From positions 558,001-622,000 of the forward strand of contig JAXMEB010000003.1 in NCBI GenBank assembly GCA_046348545.1: a stretch of 64,000 nucleotides of DNA. Reading direction: 5' to 3'. The stretch is from JAXMEB01 sp046348545 (lineage in GTDB: Bacteria > Pseudomonadota > Gammaproteobacteria > Berkiellales > Berkiellaceae). The notes beneath the pieces are model-generated. The model saw only the letters and a program-made list of their open reading frames with translations, ran no database searches and had not been told where the DNA came from. Of the stretch, positions 17,135 to 25,033 are shown one piece after another (within the stretch, counting starts at the first letter, position 1; each line of letters opens with the position of its first letter). Both the position numbers and the translations under genes were made by a program.

Positions 17135-19852
17135 CTAATGCGCCGCTTCCCAATTTTCACCAACTCCAATCCCCACCAAAAGTGGAACAGCTAAGTCTGC
17201 TGCACACGCCATATGATTAGCAACTAGTTCCTTAGCCTCATCAACGAAGTCATCGCGCACTTCAAATACCAGCTCGTCATGCACTTGCATAATCATCCGT
17301 ATACGACCGACATTGGATTGTTGCCAACCATAGAGGCTAATCATCGCACGTTTGATAATATCCGCAGCAGTACCTTGCATTGGCGCATTAATCGCAGCTC
17401 GCTCAGCCGCTCGCTTTTTCATGATTTGTTTTGCACGAATATCCGGCAAGTAAAGCCTGCGTCCAAATAAAGTTTCGACAAAACCTTGCTTACTTGCCTT
17501 TTCTCTCGTAGTCTCCATATAGACTTTAACACCGGGATAACGCTTAAAATAGATATCCATATACTCTGCTGCAATTTCGCGTTCCGAATCAATTTGTTTG
17601 GCCAAACCAAAAGCAGACATTCCGTAAATCAAACCAAAATTAATTGCTTTCGCTTTTCGGCGTTGCTCTGACGATACCGCATCTAGCGAGACCCCAAATA
17701 TTTCACTGGCCGTTGCTCGATGAATATCTTGATTGGCATGAAACGCATTCAATAGCCCTGAATCTCCGGACAAATGGGCCATGATCCGCAGCTCAATTTG
17801 AGAATAATCGGCAGCTAAAATTTGATATCCAGATTCAGCGATAAATGCTTTTCGAATCTTGCGCCCCTCTTCTGTGCGCGCTGGAATGTTTTGTAAATTG
17901 GGATCAGTGGAAGATAATCGCCCCGTTGCTGTGACGGCCTGGTGATAAGAAGTATGAATACGGCCCGTCTTAGGATGGATCTGCTGAGGCAATTTATCCG
18001 TGTAAGTCGACTTCAACTTGCTCAAGCTGCGATATTCTAAGATCAGCCTCGGCAATTCAAAATCATGACTTAAGTCTTGCAAAACATTTTCTGCGGTTGA
18101 AGGCTGCCCTGTTGGTGTTTTCGCTAGAATAGGCAACTTTAATCTTTCATATAAGACTTCTTGCAATTGCTTGGGCGATCCCAGATTAAAATCAACCCCC
18201 GCCAGGATATAGACTTGTTCTTCAAGATGCTGGATAGTTTTAGATATCTCCTCGCTCTGCGCATGGAGTAAATTTGGATCGATCTTAACCCCAACTTCTT
18301 CCATACTGCCCAAAACAGACATGAGCGGCACTTCAATCGTTTGATAAAGCGTTTTTAACTTGGGCTCATTATTCAGCAAAGGCCAAAGATGCTCATGCAA
18401 CCTGAGGGTCACATCAGCATCTTCTGCTGAATAATTCAGAGCTTTCTCTATTTCCACATCCGAAAAATTGATCTGTTTTGCGCCCTTGCCGACCACCTCT
18501 TCGTATGCAATCGGTTTATAGTCCAAATAAAATTGAGCCAAGCTATCCATGTCATGTCTCGTCGCGGTGCTGTTCAGTACATACGATTCCAGCATCGTGT
18601 CATACACTGGTCGCTCAATCTGAATGCCCTGTTCTCTTAATATTGCAAAATCAAACTTTAAATTTTGACCAATCAAATCGATGCTCAAATCATTGAGTAG
18701 AGGCTCCAGCTTTTGTAAGACTTTTTGGGAATCTAGCTGCTGAGCGACCCCAACATAACGATGCCCCAAAGGGATGTAAGCACTCTGCCCGGCCTCAACA
18801 CCGAGCGCAATCCCCACTAAATTGGCTTCGAACGGATCTAAACTGCTTGTTTCGGTGTCAAAAGCCATTCTTTTTGCTGTTTTAATCGCATCAATCCAGC
18901 GATTCAAAGCAGCTTCTGTGAGTATAAGATCGTACTCTGCTCTCTCAGCTGACACAGATATACCCTTCACAGCTGAATTTCGGGGCGCCTTGCTCTCTAA
19001 TTCTTTAAACCATGTTTTAAATTCATATTCTGAAAATAAATCTAATAATTTCTCCGCATCTGGCTGTCCTGGTACCAACTGATCAAAATCAATAGGTAAA
19101 GGGACATCGCTTTTCACTTTCACAAGATCATGTGAAAGCGCGAGCTGCGCTAGATTTGATCTTAAATTTTCACCAATTTTACCTGTGATTTCATTTGCAG
19201 ACTTTACAACATTATCTAATGAACCATAAGCGTGCAGCCATTTGACCGCTGTTTTAGGGCCTACCTTAGGGATGCCTGGCACATTGTCCGAGGTATCTCC
19301 CACAAGCGCCAAGTATTCTGTTATTTGTGCCGGCTTAATTCCAAATTTCGCCTCAACCCCTTTCGGATCCAGCACCTCACCTGACATGGTATTGATGAGG
19401 GTGACATGTTCATTGACAATTTGCGCCAAATCTTTATCGCCAGTTGAAACTAATACTTTAATATTTTTTGCCTTAGCATGACGCGCAAGCGTTGCAATCA
19501 CATCATCAGCCTCAACACCCTCTATTGCCAAGAGAGGCAATCCTAGAGCTCGAATCGTTTCATGTAACGGTTTAATTTGTACCGCCAGATCTTCCGGCAT
19601 TTCAGGGCGATTAGCCTTGTAATCTTTGTACATTTCATGGCGAAATGTTTTGGCTTTAGTGTCAAACAGCACAGCGGCATATTGAGGCTTTTGCTCAACC
19701 ATCAACTTACGAAGCATGTTGAGCACGCCATACATCGCGCCTGTTGGAACGCCCTTTGAAGTCGTCAGTGGCGGCAGCGCATGATAGGCTCTGAACAAAT
19801 AAGACGATCCATCTACTAATACCAACTCGGCATGCGGTACATCACCCATCAT
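17135..19852 (-). CDS. polA: DNA polymerase I
   Basis: A 905-residue repair and Okazaki-fragment polymerase with all three domains. The 5' nuclease is at about 5-265 (VDGSSYLFRAYHAL). The 3'-5' exonuclease is at about 325-490 with FDTETSS, NLKFDFAIL and YSAEDADVT, so proofreading residues appear present. The polymerase has motif A ADYSQIELRI near 680, the O helix RRKAKAINFGLIYG, and motif C VHDELVF near 856. ATG 19852 or 19849 is the likely start; a TTG lies just before. It follows uvrD by a few bases. Residues about 290-298, in the linker before the exonuclease domain, are encoded by a fragment of palindromic element family 1. Confidence 0.96.
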   Translation of the reverse strand: MMGDVPHAELVLVDGSSYLFRAYHALPPLTTSKGVPTGAMYGVLNMLRKLMVEQKPQYAAVLFDTKAKTFRHEMYKDYKANRPEMPEDLAVQIKPLHETIRALGLPLLAIEGVEADDVIATLARHAKAKNIKVLVSTGDKDLAQIVNEHVTLINTMSGEVLDPKGVEAKFGIKPAQITEYLALVGDTSDNVPGIPKVGPKTAVKWLHAYGSLDNVVKSANEITGKIGENLRSNLAQLALSHDLVKVKSDVPLPIDFDQLVPGQPDAEKLLDLFSEYEFKTWFKELESKAPRNSAVKGISVSAERAEYDLILTEAALNRWIDAIKTAKRMAFDTETSSLDPFEANLVGIALGVEAGQSAYIPLGHRYVGVAQQLDSQKVLQKLEPLLNDLSIDLIGQNLKFDFAILREQGIQIERPVYDTMLESYVLNSTATRHDMDSLAQFYLDYKPIAYEEVVGKGAKQINFSDVEIEKALNYSAEDADVTLRLHEHLWPLLNNEPKLKTLYQTIEVPLMSVLGSMEEVGVKIDPNLLHAQSEEISKTIQHLEEQVYILAGVDFNLGSPKQLQEVLYERLKLPILAKTPTGQPSTAENVLQDLSHDFELPRLILEYRSLSKLKSTYTDKLPQQIHPKTGRIHTSYHQAVTATGRLSSTDPNLQNIPARTEEGRKIRKAFIAESGYQILAADYSQIELRIMAHLSGDSGLLNAFHANQDIHRATASEIFGVSLDAVSSEQRRKAKAINFGLIYGMSAFGLAKQIDSEREIAAEYMDIYFKRYPGVKVYMETTREKASKQGFVETLFGRRLYLPDIRAKQIMKKRAAERAAINAPMQGTAADIIKRAMISLYGWQQSNVGRIRMIMQVHDELVFEVRDDFVDEAKELVANHMACAADLAVPLLVGIGVGENWEAAH
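18959..18985 (-). repeat. 27-bp end of family 1 palindromic element inside polA
   Basis: TATACCCTTCACAGCTGAAT continuing TTCGGGG matches the terminal repeat of copies A and B (reverse complement of their right end) with a single missing T. It is read in frame in polA as PRNSAVKGI, in the interdomain linker. The opposite inverted end is not visible nearby. Confidence 0.8.
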
Positions 19853-19859
19853 CAAATAC

Positions 19860-22064
19860 TCAATCTACGGTTTCTAATTTTGCATAAGCCAAAGCTAACC
19901 ATTTTGGCTCGCCTTGTGCAAAGTCAACACGAACACGCGCCTTATCACCGGTACCGTCTCCGCCGACCACGGTGCCCTTTCCAAAGCGTTGATGAAAAAC
20001 TTTCTGCCCAATTTTGAAAGGCAAGTTATCAACAACAAAGGTATTTGATTTAGTCGATTTAGGGGTTTGAAATGGCGCAGGCTGAAAAAAAGATTGAAAA
20101 TCGATCTTCTCAATTAATTGTGGCGGCACTTCTCCAATAAAACGAGATGGCTTATGATGCCCATGCATACCAGCAAACGATCGTTTTTGAGCATAAGTTA
20201 AATAAAGCCTTTCCATGGCTCGTGTCATGCCAACGTAACACAGCCTTCGCTCTTCCTCTAAAAGATTAGGGTCATACATAGAGCGATGGTGTGGAAATAA
20301 GCCTTCTTCCATGCCTGAAACAAAAACCATTGGAAATTCTAATCCCTTTGCAGAATGCAGGGTCATGAGATTAACACCAGTTTTGTCACCTTCCCCTTCT
20401 TCTGTGCCCGCATCTAATGCAATATCAGAAAGAAAGATAGGGAGTGTATAGCTGCTTAATTGGGTATTGGTCTCTTGATTGACCTCGGCCGTATGTGCTT
20501 GAATCCCATCATCAAACTGCTGAACTGCCACAATCAATTCTTGTATATTTTCAAGACGCGCTTGCGTTTTCTCACCAGGCTTACTTTGAATAAACGCCCA
20601 CATTCCACTTTCAGATACGGTTTTTTCAACCAATGCTGGCAACGCATCGGTTTGTAGTAATGTTTGCAAATTTTCGATTAATTCAAAAAATGAACGTAAT
20701 CCACTGGCAATACGGCCGGCTGACAACGTTGTTAAATATAACTGCCCAGCTTCAAACAACGACTGCTGATTGGCTTGAGCTTGTTCTCGAATTGCCATCA
20801 GTGTTCGCTCACCAATCCCTCGCGTAGGCACATTGATCACACGCTCAAACGCAGGATCATCCTTGGTGTTCAGCACTAAACGCAAATAAGCCAAAATATC
20901 TTTAATTTCGGCGCGATCAAAGAATCGAAGCCCCCCATAAATGCGGTACGGCAAGTTAGAGTGCCTAAGAGCCTGCTCCAATACCCGAGATTGAGCATTG
21001 GATCGATACAAAATCGCTACTTCTTCTAAAGGACGGCCCAATGCTTGCCAATCTTTGATTTGATCAACGATGACATTTGCCTCATCCAACTCATTAAAAG
21101 CACCATATAACTTTAGCTTTTCACCTTGCGCTGCTTCTGTCCAAAGCGCTTTTCCTAATCTCGTCTCATTATTTTCGATCAACGCATTCGCAGCTTTGAG
21201 AATATTCGCACTTGACCGGTAATTTTGCTCTAATCGAATCGTTTCTGCGGTGGGGTAATCTTGTGAAAATCGGTGGATATTTTCGATTTTAGCACCACGC
21301 CAACCATAGATAGATTGATCATCATCTCCCACAATCGTGATCTCGTCAGCGCCACACACTAATTTCAACCATTGATATTGGAGGTAGTTCGTATCTTGGA
21401 ATTCATCGACTAAAACATGGCTGAAACGATCCTGATAATATTTTAAAACATCGGCTCTCGTTTGCCATAACTCATAGACTCTAAATAATAATTCCGCAAA
21501 ATCAACCAATCCTGCTCGTTGGCAATGCTCTTCATACAAACGATAGATCTCAGCAAGCAACTTTTGATCTGGAGAAGTAATAGGGCCTATATTGCGATAA
21601 CGTTTTGCATCTTCTTTTTGACGGTTAATAAAGCTGACCGCCTGTTTTTCTAGATCATCCTGCTCATAACCCTGTGTGCGAATAATTCGTGTAACCAATC
21701 TCTTTTGATCATCCGAATCAATAATCTGAAAATTTTCAGGCAAACCCGCCTCTTCGTAACGCTGACGCAAAATACGATGCGCTAGACCATGAAACGTGCC
21801 GACCCATAACTCACGGACCATTGGCCCCATTAAGGTTTCAATCCGTTCGCGCATTTCTTTGGCCGCTTTGTTTGTAAAGGTCACCGCTAAAATACGATGC
21901 GGTGAAATTTTTTCATTGGCCATGAGCCAAGCAATACGATGAACCAATACTCGAGTCTTGCCACTGCCTGCACCTGCTAAAATTCTTAAATGGGTTGCTT
22001 TTGAGGTGACCGCTTCCTTCTGTTGGGGATTGAGCACCATAAGAAGTTCTTCGATAGAAATCAT
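19860..22064 (-). CDS. uvrD: DNA helicase II (UvrD)
   Basis: A 734-residue superfamily 1 3'-5' helicase for nucleotide excision and mismatch repair. Walker A is AGAGSGKT, motif II VDEFQDTN, motif III GDDDQSIYGWRGA, and motif VI VGMTRAMERLYLTYA. The C-terminus has the Tudor-like segment typical of UvrD and PcrA (FKIGQKVFHQRFGKGTVVGG), which separates it from Rep. Its ATG overlaps the stop of the MFS gene (ATGA) and polA follows within a few bases, so the three are one operon. Confidence 0.94.
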   Translation of the reverse strand: MISIEELLMVLNPQQKEAVTSKATHLRILAGAGSGKTRVLVHRIAWLMANEKISPHRILAVTFTNKAAKEMRERIETLMGPMVRELWVGTFHGLAHRILRQRYEEAGLPENFQIIDSDDQKRLVTRIIRTQGYEQDDLEKQAVSFINRQKEDAKRYRNIGPITSPDQKLLAEIYRLYEEHCQRAGLVDFAELLFRVYELWQTRADVLKYYQDRFSHVLVDEFQDTNYLQYQWLKLVCGADEITIVGDDDQSIYGWRGAKIENIHRFSQDYPTAETIRLEQNYRSSANILKAANALIENNETRLGKALWTEAAQGEKLKLYGAFNELDEANVIVDQIKDWQALGRPLEEVAILYRSNAQSRVLEQALRHSNLPYRIYGGLRFFDRAEIKDILAYLRLVLNTKDDPAFERVINVPTRGIGERTLMAIREQAQANQQSLFEAGQLYLTTLSAGRIASGLRSFFELIENLQTLLQTDALPALVEKTVSESGMWAFIQSKPGEKTQARLENIQELIVAVQQFDDGIQAHTAEVNQETNTQLSSYTLPIFLSDIALDAGTEEGEGDKTGVNLMTLHSAKGLEFPMVFVSGMEEGLFPHHRSMYDPNLLEEERRLCYVGMTRAMERLYLTYAQKRSFAGMHGHHKPSRFIGEVPPQLIEKIDFQSFFQPAPFQTPKSTKSNTFVVDNLPFKIGQKVFHQRFGKGTVVGGDGTGDKARVRVDFAQGEPKWLALAYAKLETVD

Positions 22065-23323
22065 TTTTTTTGTAGACTCACACTTTCTTTAATAAAAGGA
22101 ACAACCAGCAATGCACTGATCGCGTAGAAGACAGGAACCATTAGGAGACCAAGATGATAGTCTCCCGAGGTATAAACAGGATCACCCGCAATTATCTCAC
22201 CCGAGCGGACAACATCTAGCACTGCGCCAATCAAATAAGTGAGCAAAGCACTCCCAACCATAGAGAGCATGTTGACAAAACCGACGGCAGTTGCAACAAA
22301 TTGGCTTGAATTGAGATCACGGATGACCACAAAACTTAAAACATACACACCCCAGAATCCAAATAGGAAAAAAAGTAATCCTGCACCAATTGCGCTCAAA
22401 GTTGGGATATAAATTAAGGTCACTAAAATGACGCATGCAATCACAGAAGACAGAAACATTGGCTTACGGCGGCTACCCCATCGCCCAGTTAACCATCCCA
22501 TAAACGGGCTTCCACACGCCAACCCCAGAAAAGTCATTGAAACAGCTAATGCAGCATGATCTCGCGCGACATGGTGCGCATGCGCAAGAAATGGTACACC
22601 CCAAGCCCCTCCAAAAGCGTCGGTAGGCGCTGTCACAAGAAAAGAATAAAAAGCAACCAACCAATTCTGTGGCCATTTTGCAATTTCTTTTAAACAGGTC
22701 CAGACACTTAAATGATTCCCTGGTTGAGCATCTGCCTCAGGATGATCCGGGTTGTGATCCTTGATCAGAAACCAAGCGAATATCGCCATCACGAATCCAA
22801 TGCCTCCTAGCCACATAAAGAGAGTTTGCCAGGTAACGAAATTAAGAAAATAAGAAACTGGGGCACTTGCAACTGCACCCAAGGTCCCAATAGTCAATGT
22901 CAGTCCGGTCATCAAGGGAAATAAACTGGCTCTAAACCAAGTTGCAATGATCTTCATACAACAAATAAATGCGAATGCTGAGCCCGCACCAATAAAAAAG
23001 CGTAATAAGCACGCCACATAGAAACTACTTGTAAAAGCAGAAAGAAAAGTGCTTGCGCCGCACAAAACGATGGCAAACGTCAGTAAACGACGAGGACCAT
23101 ATCGGTCAGTCAGTGCACCTATGGGTAGCTGCAGCGCAGCATACGACCAATAGTAACTACTGGATAATATGCCAAATTTTTGAGCATCCAGCTGGAAATC
23201 CTCCATCAATTCTGCAAACATCACGCTCGGCGCGACGCGTAGTAAAAATTCGTAGAGGTAAAATAAAGTCGCTATACCAAACATAGCTATGGGCAATAAA
23301 ATGTGTGTGCGTTTTTCACCCAT
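22061..23323 (-). CDS. major facilitator superfamily transporter
   Basis: A 420-residue inner-membrane protein with about twelve hydrophobic segments and the MFS loop motif GALTDRYGPRRLL between helices 2 and 3, repeated in weaker form as GWLTGRWGSRRKP in the second half. Substrate unknown. I use ATG 23323 (MGEKRTHILL); a TTG at 23332 would add three residues. It is the first gene of an operon with uvrD (4-bp overlap) and polA, an unusual partner for repair genes. It is divergent from hmgA, about 100 bp away. Confidence 0.85.
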   Translation of the reverse strand: MGEKRTHILLPIAMFGIATLFYLYEFLLRVAPSVMFAELMEDFQLDAQKFGILSSSYYWSYAALQLPIGALTDRYGPRRLLTFAIVLCGASTFLSAFTSSFYVACLLRFFIGAGSAFAFICCMKIIATWFRASLFPLMTGLTLTIGTLGAVASAPVSYFLNFVTWQTLFMWLGGIGFVMAIFAWFLIKDHNPDHPEADAQPGNHLSVWTCLKEIAKWPQNWLVAFYSFLVTAPTDAFGGAWGVPFLAHAHHVARDHAALAVSMTFLGLACGSPFMGWLTGRWGSRRKPMFLSSVIACVILVTLIYIPTLSAIGAGLLFFLFGFWGVYVLSFVVIRDLNSSQFVATAVGFVNMLSMVGSALLTYLIGAVLDVVRSGEIIAGDPVYTSGDYHLGLLMVPVFYAISALLVVPFIKESVSLQKK

Positions 23324-23421
23324 ATCTATCAATCCAAATTATGTTTAAATGGTTTTACGAGTAAGAGAAGCATCATTTGAGGCAGGCATGCTGGTCTCGA
23401 CATTCTATGTAAGGAGTTATC

Positions 23422-24711
23422 ATGAATCAAGATCTAAGCTACCTTTCAGGCATCGGCGCTCACTGGGAAACGGAGGCGTTAAAAGGGGCTCTACCGATAG
23501 GGCAAAATTCCCCTCAAAAGCCACCCTACGGCCTTTATGCAGAGCAACTCACGGGTAGTGCATTTACTCGCGCAAGACATCAAAATCTCCGTAGTTGGCT
23601 TTATCGCATTCAGCCTTCTGTAGTACAAGGGGCGTTTCAACCTCAGGCGCATTCTCATATAGATTCAAATGCCGAGTTTCCGGCATTATCTCCGAACCAA
23701 TTGCGATGGGATCCACTCCCCTTTCCAAAAAAGCCTACTGACTTTATAGAGGGTTTGCAGCCCTTTCTAAAAAATGGCTGCCCACTGTCTCAGCAAGGCG
23801 GCTTAATATTGCTTTACGCCGCGAATCACAATAGCCCCTCAACTTACTTTTATAGTGCAGACGGCGAGTGGATGATTGTGCCGCAAACAGGATCTCTTTT
23901 ATTGAAAACCGAATTCGGACGCTTAACAGTCAGTCCCGAAGAAATTGCCGTCATCCCGCGAGGCGTCAAATTCCAGGTCGAACTGATTGACAAGGAAGTG
24001 AGAGGTTATATTTGCGAAAATCACGGCGAGCCCTTTCAGCTACCCGCATTAGGGCCTATTGGCGCGAATGGGCTTGCCAATCCACGAGATTTTAAAGTAC
24101 CCACTGCGCATTTTGAAGAAAAAAAAGGGGCTTTTCAGCTGCTCTGTAAATTAAATCACAAGTTGTTTGTGGCTGAACTGAATCATTCTCCACTGAATGT
24201 GGTGGCTTGGCATGGAAATTATGCGCCCTACAAATACAATTTGAATCATTTTAACACGATTAACACGGTGAGCTTCGATCATCCTGACCCCTCTATTTTC
24301 ACGGTATTGACGTCACCTAGCGATTCGCCAGGTGTGGCGAATATGGATTTCGTCATTTTCCCAGAACGCTGGATGGTGGGAGAGAATACCTTTAGGCCAC
24401 CTTACTATCATCGCAATATCATGAGTGAATACATGGGGTTGATTAAAGGTGTTTATGATGCAAAATCTGATGAGTTTGCGCCTGGCGGTGGCAGTTTGCA
24501 CAATATTATGTCCGCACATGGACCTGACGCAGCGTCTTTTGAAGCCGCAACGAACGCCTCTTTAAAGGCTGAAAAACAAATCGGAACACTCGCATTTATG
24601 TTTGAGAGTCGATATCCCTGGCATCCTTCACGGTTTGCACTTCAAGGTGAGATCTTGCAAAAGGATTATCACGATTGTTGGCAAGGTCTAAAATCTCATT
24701 TTAAAAGATGA
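23422..24711 (+). CDS. hmgA: homogentisate 1,2-dioxygenase
   Basis: A 429-residue non-heme iron enzyme that opens the ring of homogentisate to maleylacetoacetate in tyrosine and phenylalanine catabolism. The iron-binding region YHRNIMSEYMG and the following HGPDAASFEAA are intact, and the N-terminus (LSGIGAHWETEALKGALPIG) is highly characteristic. A strong AAGGAG lies ahead of the ATG. No hpd, maiA or fahA gene lies next to it in this window, so the rest of the pathway must be elsewhere or missing. A hairpin terminator follows directly. Confidence 0.94.
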   Translation: MNQDLSYLSGIGAHWETEALKGALPIGQNSPQKPPYGLYAEQLTGSAFTRARHQNLRSWLYRIQPSVVQGAFQPQAHSHIDSNAEFPALSPNQLRWDPLPFPKKPTDFIEGLQPFLKNGCPLSQQGGLILLYAANHNSPSTYFYSADGEWMIVPQTGSLLLKTEFGRLTVSPEEIAVIPRGVKFQVELIDKEVRGYICENHGEPFQLPALGPIGANGLANPRDFKVPTAHFEEKKGAFQLLCKLNHKLFVAELNHSPLNVVAWHGNYAPYKYNLNHFNTINTVSFDHPDPSIFTVLTSPSDSPGVANMDFVIFPERWMVGENTFRPPYYHRNIMSEYMGLIKGVYDAKSDEFAPGGGSLHNIMSAHGPDAASFEAATNASLKAEKQIGTLAFMFESRYPWHPSRFALQGEILQKDYHDCWQGLKSHFKR

Positions 24712-24713
24712 AT

Positions 24714-24742
24714 GTTAGTGTGCAGTTTTTCTGCACACTAAC
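24714..24742 (+). terminator. hairpin after hmgA
   Basis: GTTAGTGTGCAG, loop TTTTT, CTGCACACTAAC: a perfect 12-bp stem starting 2 bp after the hmgA stop. There is only a short T-poor tail (AATCTTT). A second terminator-like hairpin follows at once in the left end of the family 2 element (AACCCCAGTTCGGGGTTTTTT). Confidence 0.75.
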
Positions 24743-24752
24743 AATCTTTATC

Positions 24753-25023
24753 AACCCCAGTTCGGGGTTTTTTGGGAACTATCGTCATCCCGCACAGCGG
24801 TCATCACACGAAGTGTGTAGCGTCTGATGCGGGATCCAGAATTTTATCAAATCTCAGCTAATAATTTGATTGCTGATATTTTTAAAGGCTGAATCGCATA
24901 AGCGACCAAGGCCGCGTGAATACTAGATTCCGCATCACACGCTGCGCACTTTGTGCGCTTATCGCTGTGCGGAATGACGTCATTACAAACCAACCCCGCC
25001 TTCAAAAACTCCGAACTGAGGTT
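24753..25023 (-). repeat. family 2 palindromic element, solitary copy (271 bp, inverted relative to the tandem copies)
   Basis: Starts AACCCCAGTTCGG and ends CCGAACTGAGGTT, 13-bp inverted ends with one mismatch. Same length and sequence as the three copies after recF, with a few substitutions, but in the opposite orientation. Internal hairpin blocks are ATCCCGCACAGCGGTCATCA ... GATGCGGGAT and ATTCCGCATCACACGCTGCG ... CGCTGTGCGGAAT. It fills the gap between the convergent hmgA and autotransporter genes; its left end is a good intrinsic terminator for hmgA. Confidence 0.88.
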
Positions 25024-25033
25024 TTATCAATAA

